NCBI RefSeq assembly: GCF_005280655.1
Contig: NZ_CP040058.1
Coordinates: 343,001 to 407,000, forward strand
Length of the DNA: 64,000 bases
Source: Anaerostipes rhamnosivorans
GTDB taxonomy: Bacteria; Bacillota; Clostridia; Lachnospirales; Lachnospiraceae
Reading direction: 5' to 3'
This document shows positions 27,535-35,769 of the stretch, one piece after another. Position 1 is the first letter of the stretch; every line of letters starts with the position of its first letter. A program made the translations under genes and the position numbers. The notes beneath the pieces are model-generated. The model was not told the DNA's origin. It ran no database searches and worked only from the letters and a program-made list of their open reading frames with translations.

Positions 27535-27569
27535 AAGCTGCCCTCTTTTTATGTGGGCGGCTTCTTTTA
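27535..27569 (+). terminator. Rho-independent terminator after HU
   Basis: A 9-bp stem (AAGCTGCCC with GGGCGGCTT) encloses a 11-nt loop and is followed by CTTTTATT. Confidence 0.75.
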
Positions 27570-27584
27570 TTCCATGGGGAGTTT

Positions 27585-27703
27585 GCACACAATTGCGTAA
27601 GGAAATCATATGACTACGTCAAATCGCATTTGGCGCTCAAAGTTGTCAAGCCCCTCAAAGAGTGAGGGGTCCGGAAGATGAGGTGGGCTTGCCCACTTTG
27701 TTA
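27585..27703 (+). repeat. Intergenic 119-bp repeat, copy 1
   Basis: This stretch between HU and rqcP aligns over about 119 bases with 29395-29513. Shared blocks include GACTACGTCAAATCGCATTTGGCG, read here as GACTACGTC then AAATCGCATTTGGCG, AAGCCCCTCAAAGAGTGA and GTGGGCTTGCCCAC. Several short stems are visible (CCCCTC with GAGGGG, GTGGGC with GCCCAC). It holds no coding frame that I can support. Confidence 0.8.
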
Positions 27704-27731
27704 TTCCATAGGAATACAAGGAGAGTTATTG

Positions 27732-27971
27732 ATGAGACTAGATAAGTATTTAAAAGTGTCCAGGCTGATTAAGCGCCGGACCGTTGCCAATGACGCGTGC
27801 AGCGCCGGAAGGGTGACAGTAAACGGCAAAACTGCCAAGGCCGGGACAGATGTGAAACCGGGAGATGAGATCCGCATCCAGTTCGGAAATAAAGAAGCGG
27901 CAGTGGAAGTTCTGAGAGTAGAAGAAACAGTAAAAAAAGATCAGGCAGCAGAACTATACAAGTATATCTGA
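27732..27971 (+). CDS. rqcP: RqcP (YabO), S4-domain ribosome quality-control protein
   Basis: This 79-residue protein is a single S4 RNA-binding domain: MRLDKYLKVSRLIKRRTVA, AGRVTVNGKTAKAG and KPGDEIRIQFG. RqcP binds 50S subunits with RqcH and helps add alanine tails to stalled chains. I start it at 27732, where ACAAGGAG is upstream; a longer frame to 27678 is inside the repeat. Position before yabP matches Bacillus. Confidence 0.95.
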   Translation: MRLDKYLKVSRLIKRRTVANDACSAGRVTVNGKTAKAGTDVKPGDEIRIQFGNKEAAVEVLRVEETVKKDQAAELYKYI

Positions 27972-28150
27972 CATTTTCTACATGATTTCCGTTCTGCTCT
28001 TAGAATGCTTCACTCCAATCATGTAGAAAATGGATAAGATGGCTGATGGAGGAATCAACCAGTAAGACAGAAGGCACCGTGCTGTTAAAGTTTTTCTTCA
28101 TTGTCGGAAGGAGGCCTTTCCAGAGCCGACTGGAGATAATGAAGAAAAAC
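27971..28150 (+). repeat. Composite hairpin repeat (copy 2: hairpins A and B)
   Basis: Hairpin A (27971-28032) starts at the rqcP stop and hairpin B lies at 28090-28150. The A loop is almost the same as in copy 1, but its stem reads ATTTTCTACATGAT against ATCATGTAGAAAAT, so both arms changed together relative to the CATGTTCTACATG-type stem elsewhere. The D hairpin and tail are absent. Confidence 0.85.
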
Positions 28151-28154
28151 CCAT

Positions 28155-28183
28155 GCATGTTTATAGATCTCCTTTCATATAGT
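28155..28183 (+). promoter_or_regulatory. Candidate sigma-E promoter of yabPQ
   Basis: GCATGTT (28155-28161) and CATATAGT (28176-28183) are 14 bases apart and resemble the sigma-E consensus GCATATT and CATACANT. The yabPQ genes of Bacillus are known to be under sigma-E. The -10 box lies in the left arm of the terminator stem below. Confidence 0.5.
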
Positions 28184-28210
28184 GTATAAACTATGAAAGG
28201 AGATTTTTTC
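28167..28210 (+). terminator. Terminator overlapping the yabP ribosome binding site
   Basis: A perfect 13-bp stem (ATCTCCTTTCATA with TATGAAAGGAGAT) has a 12-nt loop and is followed by TTTTTT, then C and the yabP ATG. Its right arm contains AAAGGAG, the only ribosome binding site for yabP. Reading from rqcP would therefore both stop here and have the site closed. Confidence 0.8.
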
Positions 28211-28501
28211 ATGATAGAAGATAGACAACCTATGAAAACACATAAAGTGGATTTGCTGAACCGTTCCTTAGGTGTCATTACAGGAGTGAGGGATGTGGTG
28301 TCCTTCGATTTAAATGAGATCATACTGGATACAGAGCAGGGGCTTTTGATGATCAAGGGATTTAATCTGCATGTGAAAAAGCTTTTGGTGGAAAAAGGGG
28401 AAGTGGAGATTGACGGAAAGGTTGACAGTTTCCTTTATTCAGATGTGGATGACCACAACGGAGGCAAAAAAGAAGGGCTGCTTGGAAGGCTGCTGAAATA
28501 A
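28211..28501 (+). CDS. yabP: Sporulation protein YabP
   Basis: This 96-residue protein matches YabP of the YabP/YqfC family: HKVDLLNRSLGVITGVRDVVSFD, IILDTEQGLLMIKGFNLHVKKL and EVEIDGKVDSFLYS. It is made during sporulation; its exact role is not known. I start at 28211 since AAAGGAG is positioned correctly. The stop overlaps the yabQ start (TAATG). Confidence 0.95.
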   Translation: MIEDRQPMKTHKVDLLNRSLGVITGVRDVVSFDLNEIILDTEQGLLMIKGFNLHVKKLLVEKGEVEIDGKVDSFLYSDVDDHNGGKKEGLLGRLLK

Positions 28502-28983
28502 TGCAGGAAGCAGTCTTAGGACAGCTTTACTTCTTCCTGGGAGCCGTCTGGTTCGGGGCATGCCTGCTTCTTGTCTACGACGGCATCAGGAGTTTCCGTA
28601 TTGTATTCAGGCACAAGATGTGGGTCGTATCGGCAGAAGATGTGCTGTACTGGATCTTTGTGGGATTCTTATGTTTCCGGTTTTTGTGCTGGTATAATTG
28701 GGGGGAACTCAGGGGGTTTTTCTTTTTAGGGCTGTTTATCGGCATGGCAGTTTACTATCTGCTGATTAGTCCGAAGGTCCTGGAAGGTCTTGTGTTTTTA
28801 TTACATAATATAAGAAGAATCTTTGGAACAATATTTCGTGTGGTCCGTCATCCTTTTGCTAAAATCGGAATAAATGTCAGATGGAGATTGAAACGGGAAA
28901 GGAAAAACGTTAAAATAGCCTTAATGAGGAAGGGGCACAAAAGAGGTGATACACATGGGGAGAAAAAAGATAAGCAGTTATAA
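28501..28983 (+). CDS. yabQ: Sporulation protein YabQ
   Basis: This 160-residue membrane protein has about four hydrophobic segments (FFLGAVWFGACLLLVYDGI, VLYWIFVGFLCFRFL, GFFFLGLFIGMAVYYLLI) and a basic tail. It matches YabQ, which sits in the forespore-facing membrane and is needed for cortex formation in Bacillus. It is translationally coupled to yabP by a one-base overlap. Its 3 prime end overlaps divIC by 29 bases. Confidence 0.93.
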   Translation: MQEAVLGQLYFFLGAVWFGACLLLVYDGIRSFRIVFRHKMWVVSAEDVLYWIFVGFLCFRFLCWYNWGELRGFFFLGLFIGMAVYYLLISPKVLEGLVFLLHNIRRIFGTIFRVVRHPFAKIGINVRWRLKRERKNVKIALMRKGHKRGDTHGEKKDKQL

Positions 28984-29260
28984 AAAGGGTCACAGACAGC
29001 GCACAAGAGTGATCTTATTTGTCGTCATTGTGTTCGTTATTGTGATGTCCATTGCTTACCGCAGGCTGTCAGAAAAGTCAGCGGCGCTGAAAAAAGAGGA
29101 AGCACAGCTGGAACAGCAGATCGACAAGGCCAAAGATAAAAAAAAGGAACTGAAAGAAAAGAAAGAATATATCAAGACTAAGGAGTTTATCGAAAAGACG
29201 GCACGTGAGAAGTTCGGGTTATTTTATCCTGATGAATACGTCCTCCGGCCCTCAAAGTAA
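28955..29260 (+). CDS. divIC: Septum formation initiator DivIC/FtsB-like
   Basis: This 101-residue protein has a basic N-terminus, one membrane segment (VILFVVIVFVIVMSIAY) and a coiled coil (LKKEEAQLEQQIDKAKDKKKELKEKKEY), ending in EKTAREKFGLFYPDEYVL. This is the FtsB/DivIC plan of the FtsL-DivIB divisome complex. I start at 28955, where GAGGTGATACAC precedes the ATG; a GTG at 28946 is possible. Confidence 0.92.
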   Translation: MGRKKISSYKKGHRQRTRVILFVVIVFVIVMSIAYRRLSEKSAALKKEEAQLEQQIDKAKDKKKELKEKKEYIKTKEFIEKTAREKFGLFYPDEYVLRPSK

Positions 29261-29301
29261 TGATAAGATAAAAAGGCAGTGCTGCCGGTTATGAAAAAGG
29301 A

Positions 29302-29337
29302 GAAAGCCTGACGGAAAACGTCAGACTTTCTTTTTTT
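29302..29337 (+). terminator. Rho-independent terminator after divIC
   Basis: A 12-bp stem (GAAAGCCTGACG with CGTCAGACTTTC, one mismatch) has a 5-nt loop and is followed by seven T. Confidence 0.92.
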
Positions 29338-29380
29338 GTGTCATAGGAAATTCCTTCGGAACTTCCTATGACACAAAAAA
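29332..29380. terminator. Second long hairpin after divIC
   Basis: An 18-bp perfect stem (TTTTTTGTGTCATAGGAA with TTCCTATGACACAAAAAA) encloses 13 nt. It follows the divIC terminator directly and shares the CATAGGAA motif with the hairpin at 19789-19828. It can work in both directions, and it precedes repeat copy 2. Confidence 0.7.
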
Positions 29381-29394
29381 CGCTCCGCGGGGAT

Positions 29395-29513
29395 GCACAC
29401 AAATGCGCAAGGAAATAATTTGACTACGTCAAATCGCATTTGGCGCGCAAAGTGTACAAGCCCCTCAAAGAGTGAGAGGTTGGGGAGATAAAGTGGGCTT
29501 GCCCACCTTGTTT
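29395..29513 (+). repeat. Intergenic 119-bp repeat, copy 2
   Basis: This copy aligns with 27585-27703 with roughly four of five bases the same. It begins GCACACAAATGCGCAAGG and ends GGGCTTGCCCACCTTGTT. Together with the two hairpins before it, it fills the 340-base gap between divIC and the PTS operon; I see no gene in this gap. Confidence 0.8.
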
Positions 29514-29602
29514 CCTTTTTTTCTTTCCGCTTTAAGCGGAAATTTACTGACTATAATCAATGATACCAGTTACATATAATGAAAAGCAAAGAGGAGGAAA
29601 CT

Positions 29603-31594
29603 ATGGAGAGATACAACAAGAGATTGATCAAGATTCTTCATTTCTTTTTGGAAAACGAAAAAAGGATCACCGGGGCCAGCATTGCATTGTCTGTAGGAGT
29701 GTCCACAAGAACGGTGAGAAACGATATCAAGGAGCTGAACCGGATCCTGGAGGATCACGGGGCGGAGATCACATCAGAGATTGGACAGGGGTATAAGCTT
29801 GTGGTGGCAGATCAAAGAAAGTTTGATGTCCTCAAAAAGCAAATCCAGAAGGAGGAGACCTCGAAGCCATTTCAAAACATCATTCCGTCTGATTCAGAGG
29901 AGAGGGTGAACTATATCATTTCCAGGCTTCTGCTTCACTCCCTGAACAGCGGGGAGCGGATTGATTTCTTTGATCTGGAGGAAGAGCTGTTTGTGAGTAC
30001 ATCCACCCTGAAAAAAGATCTCAGGACCATAGACGGGATTCTGAAGAAACATGACCTCAGGATCAGTGACACAAAAAAAGAGGGGATGAGGGTTGTAGGA
30101 CAGGAGACAAAGATCCGGTTCTGCATCTCCGAATATATATTCAACAGCCAAAAAGTCACAGGGGATCTGGGAAACAAGTTCTATAAAGATATTTTTTCAT
30201 CTGAGGAGGTGGAGAATCTAAGGGTCATCCTGATGGAGGCGATCACGGACTTTAACTTGAGGCTTACTGATATCGCTTTCCGGAATCTTCTGGTTCACAG
30301 CCTGATCATGTTGAAGCGTTTTGAGAAAAAGCGCCATGTGAAATATGAAGAGAATGATATTGAGTTGTTTTCGGGAACGAAAGAATTCCGGTGCGCGCAG
30401 CAGATCATTCATGAGATTTATCGGAAACTGGATGTCTCTCTGGGGGATGAAGTCTATTATCTCACGCAGCATCTGATCTCCAGCCAGCGGTTTTTGATCG
30501 AGAATCTGGACGGAGACTATGAATATAAGGAAGAGATAGAAGAAATCCTTAAGACCATCCGCCAGGGGACCGGGATTGATCTATCGGATGACAATCAACT
30601 GATCAACGGGCTTGCCATGCATTTAAGCGCGGCGCTCCAGAGACTGCGTTTTGATATGAACATCAGGAACGAATTCCTGGACAGCATTAAAAACTTATAT
30701 CCGTTGGCCTTTGAACTTGCCGTGGTGGCCGGGGAGGTCATTGAAAAGAAGCATAAGCTCAAGGCAAAGGAGTCGGAGATTGGTTTTTTGGCCATGCACT
30801 TTGGCGCGGCCCTGGAGAGAAAGGGGTTGAACCAGAAGCAAAAGCCCAAAAAGGTCGTCCTGGTCTGTATTGCGGGTATCGCCACAGCTCTTCTGCTGAA
30901 AGAAAAACTACAGCACAAGTTTGGCCAGTACATAGAGATCATCAAATCCTGTCCGGTACAGGAGGTAGACCAGGAGCTGGTCGACAGTGCGGATCTGGTG
31001 CTGACTACCGTGGAACTCCAGGAGTTCCAATCAGAAAAGATCAAAAAGATCAATCTGTTCCTAAATGACGAAGACCTGAATCATCTGGCTACCGTGATCA
31101 CAGACAGCGGTAATCAAATGAAGATGATCGACTACAGCAGCATTTTCAGAAAAGAACTGTTCTTTACCGGTATGGAATTTAAGGACAAACAGGAGATCCT
31201 GGAGTTTATGACAGACGCCATGGTGGAGAAGGGATATATCAACGGAAAGATCAAAAAATCCATCTTTAAAAGGGAAGAGATGGCCACGACAGAGCTGGGA
31301 AGCCTGGTAGCGATCCCCCATGCCTTATTTAATGATATGGAGGAAGCGGCAGTCTCTGTCATGGTCTTAAAAAAACCGGTCATCTGGGAAAACGAAAAGG
31401 TGCAGGTGATCTTAATGCTGAACATTCCCCAGAGCAAATATGATGTCTGGGAAATTGTATTTAAGAATCTGTACCAGTTCCTGATCGGCAATTCCGGCGT
31501 GGCAAAGTTTGTGAAACAGCCGTGTTATAAACAATTTATTGAGGATCTGCTCAAGCAGGAAGAAAAGCTGAAGGAAGCATCAAGGAGGATATAA
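29603..31594 (+). CDS. PRD-containing transcriptional activator with EIIB- and EIIA-like domains (MtlR/BglG type)
   Basis: This 663-residue regulator opens with winged helix domains (TGASIALSVGVSTRTVRNDI near residues 22-41, then a second at about 100-160). Two PTS regulation domains follow with their histidines (LLVHSLIM and TQHLISSQ; GLAMHLSAAL and FLAMHFGAAL). An EIIB-like domain has CIAGIATALLL, and a C-terminal EIIA-like domain has His in VAIPHALF. Phosphorylation by the PTS would set its activity on the operon that follows. Start ATG at 29603 follows GAGGAGG. The EIIA gene starts 1 base after its stop. Confidence 0.93.
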   Translation: MERYNKRLIKILHFFLENEKRITGASIALSVGVSTRTVRNDIKELNRILEDHGAEITSEIGQGYKLVVADQRKFDVLKKQIQKEETSKPFQNIIPSDSEERVNYIISRLLLHSLNSGERIDFFDLEEELFVSTSTLKKDLRTIDGILKKHDLRISDTKKEGMRVVGQETKIRFCISEYIFNSQKVTGDLGNKFYKDIFSSEEVENLRVILMEAITDFNLRLTDIAFRNLLVHSLIMLKRFEKKRHVKYEENDIELFSGTKEFRCAQQIIHEIYRKLDVSLGDEVYYLTQHLISSQRFLIENLDGDYEYKEEIEEILKTIRQGTGIDLSDDNQLINGLAMHLSAALQRLRFDMNIRNEFLDSIKNLYPLAFELAVVAGEVIEKKHKLKAKESEIGFLAMHFGAALERKGLNQKQKPKKVVLVCIAGIATALLLKEKLQHKFGQYIEIIKSCPVQEVDQELVDSADLVLTTVELQEFQSEKIKKINLFLNDEDLNHLATVITDSGNQMKMIDYSSIFRKELFFTGMEFKDKQEILEFMTDAMVEKGYINGKIKKSIFKREEMATTELGSLVAIPHALFNDMEEAAVSVMVLKKPVIWENEKVQVILMLNIPQSKYDVWEIVFKNLYQFLIGNSGVAKFVKQPCYKQFIEDLLKQEEKLKEASRRI

Positions 31595-31595
31595 A

Positions 31596-32045
31596 GTGGA
31601 AAGGCTAATCTTAAATGAAAACAATGTGAAGTTGCAGGTGGAGGCAAAAGACTGGGAGGAGGCAGTGCGGATCGGGGCAGGAATCCTGGTCAGCCAGGGC
31701 TGCGCCAGACAGTCCTATGTGGAAGGGATCATAGATGCGGTCAAAGAGCTGGGTCCTTATATTATCGTGGCCGAGGGGCTGGCCATGCCGCACACCAGGC
31801 CGGAATGCGGAGCTACGGACATCGGCTGCAGCCTGGTTACTTTAAAAGAGCCTGTCTATTTTGATGGAGACGAGGAGCCGGTGAGGGTCCTGATCTGTTT
31901 TTCGGCAGTGGACAGCGAAAGCCATCTGGATATATTAAAAATGATCGTAGGGTTTGTAGAAAAAGGATGGATCCCGGCCATAGCGGCCATGAAGGAGCAG
32001 AGTGAGTTATTTGACTTCCTTGAGAAAAACCAGGATGCCGAATAA
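31596..32045 (+). CDS. PTS EIIA component (ascorbate/fructose-mannitol type)
   Basis: This 149-residue protein has the EIIA-2 fold with phospho-acceptor His66 in LAMPHTRPE. It takes phosphate from HPr and passes it to EIIB. The start is GTG after CAAGGAGG, one base from the regulator stop, so it is the first structural gene of the operon. It resembles UlaC. Confidence 0.93.
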   Translation: MERLILNENNVKLQVEAKDWEEAVRIGAGILVSQGCARQSYVEGIIDAVKELGPYIIVAEGLAMPHTRPECGATDIGCSLVTLKEPVYFDGDEEPVRVLICFSAVDSESHLDILKMIVGFVEKGWIPAIAAMKEQSELFDFLEKNQDAE

Positions 32046-32133
32046 CAAAAAAGACTGCTGTATGCGTACGGTCTGCCGGGCGCATTGGTATATATGACAC
32101 AAGACAATTCATTTAGAAAAAGGAGGAGAGAAC

Positions 32134-32424
32134 ATGGTAAAGATTTTGGCTGTATGCGGCGCAGGCCTGGGGAGCAGCTTTGCCTGCCAGATGAGTACGG
32201 AGGCGGTGTTAAAGGACCTGGGTGTAGAAGCACAGATGGACCACACAGACATTTCCAGCGTATCCGGAGCCCATGCGGATATCATCATGGCTGCAAAGAA
32301 CTTTGAAAAACAGTTTGAGCGGTTTACGATCGACTGCCCGACCATATTTCTGGAACGGCTGGTGGACAAAAATGAAATCCGTGAAAAACTGGTACCTGTG
32401 TTAAAAGAACTTGGAAAACTATAA
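32134..32424 (+). CDS. PTS EIIB component (ascorbate type)
   Basis: This 96-residue protein has the EIIB loop VCGAGLGSSF with phospho-acceptor Cys8, typical of UlaB/SgaB. It transfers phosphate from EIIA to the sugar bound by EIIC. Start ATG follows AAAGGAGGAGA. It is followed by the EIIC gene after 24 bases. Confidence 0.94.
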   Translation: MVKILAVCGAGLGSSFACQMSTEAVLKDLGVEAQMDHTDISSVSGAHADIIMAAKNFEKQFERFTIDCPTIFLERLVDKNEIREKLVPVLKELGKL

Positions 32425-32448
32425 GAGAAGAGAAAGTGAGGAGAAAAT

Positions 32449-33726
32449 ATGTCAGTATTGAATTTTATCATCAATAATATCCTGACACAGGCAGCTGTTA
32501 TTATCGGCTTGATCGCGTGTCTGGGTCTGGTCCTGCAGAAGAAATCAGTGGGAACCGTCCTTTCGGGAACTATGAAAACCATGCTTGGATTCCTTGTGTT
32601 ATCAGCGGGATCTACTGTAATCCAAGGATCCCTGGCATTCTTTGGGGATATCTTTAACAAAGCGTTCGGGTTGAAAGGCCTTGTCGCCTCCATTGAGGGA
32701 ATCAACGGACAAGCCATGAACCAGCTGGGGCTTGGAAAAGAAATCGCCATCACACTGGCAGGTATCTTTGTTGTCAACATCATTCTGGCCAGGGTCACAA
32801 AGTTTAAATACATCTTCCTGACCGGACAGGCACTGCTCTGGGAAGCCACTCTCTGTATGGTATTTGCATACTATGTAGGACTTAGGGGAATTCCGCTGAT
32901 CCTTGCAGGAAGTGTTGTGGGAGGACTGTTTGCTACCCTGATGCCGGCATTTGCCCAGCCGATCGTGCGCAAGATCACAGGAAGCGATGATATCGCTCTG
33001 GGACATTTCTGTACCATCGGATATATGTTCACTGCCCTGATCGCTAAATTTACCGGAGACGAATCAAAGTCATCAGAAGACATCAAGCTGCCAAAGAGTA
33101 TGGAATTTTTACAGGATACCTACTTATCCGTCATGGTTGTCATGATTCCATTTTATCTGATCTCCGCAGCGTTTGCAGGACCAGCAGCCTGTGCCAAATA
33201 TGCCGGAGACACCAACTACATGGTTTATGCATTTCTTCAATCCTTACAGTTTGTCGTAGGTCTTTATGTATTGATGTCCGGAGTCCGCATGCTGCTTGCC
33301 GAGATCGTGCCTGCATTCCAGGGTATCTCCATGAAGCTGGTTCCAAATTCAAAACCTGCACTGGACTGCCCGGTATTGTTCCCATACGCACCGAATTCCG
33401 TGATCTTAGGATTTATCTTTACAACCATTGGATCCATTATCGGAATGTTCCTGACACCTGTCTTCGGACTTCCAATGATCCTTCCGGGTGTCATGAGTAA
33501 CTTCTTTGCTGGAGGTACCGCAGGAATCTTTGCCAATCAGGTGGGAGGCCGCAGGGGTGTTATGATCGGCTGTATTGCCCACGGTATCTTTATCATGATC
33601 CTGCCGGCACTGCTCTCACCGATGTTAGGACAGATAGGATTTGTCAACATGACATGTACTGACGTGGATACGGTCGTGACCGGATTCTTCTTCATGCTGA
33701 TCAAGTCCATCGCAGGAATCTTCTAA
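32449..33726 (+). CDS. PTS EIIC component, UlaA/SgaT type
   Basis: This 425-residue membrane permease has about eleven hydrophobic segments and UlaA motifs: LGFLVLSAGSTVIQGSL, PVLFPYAPNSVILGF and FFAGGTAGIFANQVGGRRG. It binds and moves the sugar during phosphorylation by EIIB. UlaA takes ascorbate, but the operon here has aldolases and a sugar kinase rather than ulaD, E, F and G, so the sugar is probably different. Confidence 0.94.
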   Translation: MSVLNFIINNILTQAAVIIGLIACLGLVLQKKSVGTVLSGTMKTMLGFLVLSAGSTVIQGSLAFFGDIFNKAFGLKGLVASIEGINGQAMNQLGLGKEIAITLAGIFVVNIILARVTKFKYIFLTGQALLWEATLCMVFAYYVGLRGIPLILAGSVVGGLFATLMPAFAQPIVRKITGSDDIALGHFCTIGYMFTALIAKFTGDESKSSEDIKLPKSMEFLQDTYLSVMVVMIPFYLISAAFAGPAACAKYAGDTNYMVYAFLQSLQFVVGLYVLMSGVRMLLAEIVPAFQGISMKLVPNSKPALDCPVLFPYAPNSVILGFIFTTIGSIIGMFLTPVFGLPMILPGVMSNFFAGGTAGIFANQVGGRRGVMIGCIAHGIFIMILPALLSPMLGQIGFVNMTCTDVDTVVTGFFFMLIKSIAGIF

Positions 33727-33746
33727 ATAAGAATGGAGGAATCAAA

Positions 33747-34130
33747 ATGTTCTTTTTCAATAAAAAGAAGAAGGAAACGGCTGCTCCCAAAGAGGCGCAG
33801 AAAGTAGACAAAGAGGAACTGTTAAAGACTGCTGCCCAAAAAGAGACAGAGCTTGAGAATGCCAAAGATGAAGACAGAGTACAGCTTCTCAATGAGCTTG
33901 GCTCCCTGTATTTCCAGGCAGAAGAGACAGATCAGGCGATCTTTTATTATGAGAGCAGCCTAAAGGAAAGCAAAGAATTAGGAAAAGCCTACACGGATCT
34001 TATGAAGCTTTATAACAAAAAGCGTCAGGAAGCCCAGGAGGCAAAGGACGAAGAACAAGTAAAACTGTATATGGATAAAATCTCAGAACTCATGACTTTA
34101 TCCAAAGACGTCATTCGGGGAAAAGCATAA
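33747..34130 (+). CDS. Small TPR-like protein of the PTS operon
   Basis: This 127-residue cytoplasmic protein starts with a Lys-rich tail (NKKKKETAAPKEAQK) and has one TPR-like helical pair (LLNELGSLYFQAEETDQAIFYYESSLKES, quoted in part as ELGSLYFQAEETDQAIFYY). The remainder is charged helix. I do not recognise a named family. It lies between EIIC and the aldolase with short gaps, so it belongs to the operon; a scaffold or adaptor role is a guess. Confidence 0.7.
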   Translation: MFFFNKKKKETAAPKEAQKVDKEELLKTAAQKETELENAKDEDRVQLLNELGSLYFQAEETDQAIFYYESSLKESKELGKAYTDLMKLYNKKRQEAQEAKDEEQVKLYMDKISELMTLSKDVIRGKA

Positions 34131-34145
34131 AAGGAGATCAACAGC

Positions 34146-34991
34146 ATGTATAAAAATTTAATTGATTTATTCAAAGAAAATGAAGGAAAAGGAGCCGTAG
34201 GAGCATTTAACGTGCACTGCTTTGAAATGCTCCCGGCTATGATCGGGGCAGCAGGAGAGCTGGGTGTGCCGGTGATCTTACAAACCTCCCTGGGAACTGC
34301 AAAATACATCGGATTGGAGCCATTGATCGCTGCAGTGAAAGCCATTGCGGAGAAATCCTCCATCAGCGTTGCTTTACATATGGACCACTGCAAAGACATT
34401 GAAGCATTAAAAGAAGCCATTGACCTCGGGTATTCTTCTGTCATGTACGACGGTTCATCCCTTTCTCTGGAGGAAAATATCAAGAATACAAAGGAAGTGG
34501 TAGCCTATGCTCATGAAAGAAACGTATCTGTGGAAGGAGAGGTAGGTTCCATCGGCGGCGCAGAGGAAGGTGTTGTAGTAGCTAAGGATGACGCTATGTA
34601 TACGAAACCGGAAGATGCACTGTATTTTGCACAGAGTACCGGGGTGGACGCATTGGCTGTTTCTATCGGTACAACCCACGGCCAGTATAAATCCAAAGCA
34701 AAGATCAATTATGAACTGCTCACTGAGCTGAAAGCAAAATTAGGAAGCACCGGACTGGTCCTCCACGGCGGAACCGGGGTTTCTGATGAGGATATGAGGC
34801 GCTGTGTCAGAGAAGGCATGAAAAAGATCAACGTGGGAACAGAACTTAACAAATCCTATATTGAAGTGGTGAGAGAAACCTTTACTGCGGACGATGTGAC
34901 ACCGCTCACCTCTCTCAGGAACCTTCTTGGACCTGCAAACGATAAGATCGCTGAAGTAGTAAAAGAAAAAGCATCTTTATTCAGAATTTAG
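34146..34991 (+). CDS. Class II ketose-bisphosphate aldolase
   Basis: This 281-residue zinc enzyme has the family motifs GAFNVHCFEM, ALHMDHCKD (metal ligands and catalytic Asp), VEGEVGSIGG, SIGTTHGQYK, LHGGTGV and INVGTELN. It splits fructose- or tagatose-1,6-bisphosphate, or a related ketose bisphosphate, into two trioses. In this operon it likely acts after the PfkB kinase. Start ATG follows AAAGGAGATC. Confidence 0.93.
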   Translation: MYKNLIDLFKENEGKGAVGAFNVHCFEMLPAMIGAAGELGVPVILQTSLGTAKYIGLEPLIAAVKAIAEKSSISVALHMDHCKDIEALKEAIDLGYSSVMYDGSSLSLEENIKNTKEVVAYAHERNVSVEGEVGSIGGAEEGVVVAKDDAMYTKPEDALYFAQSTGVDALAVSIGTTHGQYKSKAKINYELLTELKAKLGSTGLVLHGGTGVSDEDMRRCVREGMKKINVGTELNKSYIEVVRETFTADDVTPLTSLRNLLGPANDKIAEVVKEKASLFRI

Positions 34992-35004
34992 CGGCACTTT
35001 GATG

Positions 35005-35050
35005 AGACCGGGGAAACCTTCCGAGGGATGGTGTCTTCTCCGGTTTTATC
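35005..35050 (+). terminator. Possible terminator between aldolase and deoC
   Basis: An imperfect stem pairs GAGACCGGGGA with TCTTCTCCGGTTTT, with inner pairs AACC and GGTG, followed by a short T run. It may reduce read-through into deoC. Confidence 0.5.
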
Positions 35051-35115
35051 TGTTACAATAGAACATAAGGAACCAGTCAATGAGCCGCCGAAGTTTTAGG
35101 GAGAAGGAGTTATTT

Positions 35116-35766
35116 ATGGAGAGAAATGAGATTTTAAAAACGGTTGACCACACACTGCTCGCACAGACTGCAGTCTGGGATGAGATCAAGATTATCTGTG
35201 ATGATGCCATCACCTATCAGACAGCATCCGTCTGTATCCCTCCGTCTTTTATCAAGAGGGCAAAAGAGTATGTAGGTGATCAGATGAAGCTTTGTACGGT
35301 CATCGGGTTTCCCAATGGCTATTCCACCAGCGCCGTAAAAGAGTTCGAGACAAAGGACGCTATCTCAAACGGGGCAGATGAGATTGACATGGTAGTAAAC
35401 CTGGGAGATATCAAGGATGGCAGTTATGACAAGGTAAAAGAAGAAATCCGTCTTTTAAAAAAGGCATGCGGGGATAAGATCCTGAAAGTCATTGTGGAAA
35501 CCTGTCTGCTGACTGATGATGAAAAAATCCGCATGTGCCAGATTGTCACGGAAGCAGGAGCTGATTTCATTAAAACTTCAACGGGATTCTCCACAGGCGG
35601 TGCCACTTTTGAAGATGTGGAGCTGTTTAAGAAGCACGTGGGAGAAGGCGTTGGCATCAAAGCAGCAGGCGGGATCGCCTCTTTTGACGATGCCAAACGT
35701 TTCTTAAGCCTGGGTGCCGGCCGTCTGGGAACCAGCCGGCTTGTAAAGATCGTAAAGGAGGAATAG
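35116..35766 (+). CDS. deoC: Deoxyribose-phosphate aldolase
   Basis: This 216-residue TIM-barrel enzyme has DeoC motifs: [28 protein letters not shown], the Schiff-base region [10 protein letters not shown] and GIKAAGGI. DeoC splits 2-deoxyribose-5-phosphate to glyceraldehyde-3-phosphate and acetaldehyde. I start at 35116 because GAGAAGGAG precedes that ATG. It is followed 3 bases later by the PfkB gene. Confidence 0.95.
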   Translation: MERNEILKTVDHTLLAQTAVWDEIKIICDDAITYQTASVCIPPSFIKRAKEYVGDQMKLCTVIGFPNGYSTSAVKEFETKDAISNGADEIDMVVNLGDIKDGSYDKVKEEIRLLKKACGDKILKVIVETCLLTDDEKIRMCQIVTEAGADFIKTSTGFSTGGATFEDVELFKKHVGEGVGIKAAGGIASFDDAKRFLSLGAGRLGTSRLVKIVKEE

Positions 35767-35769
35767 CCC

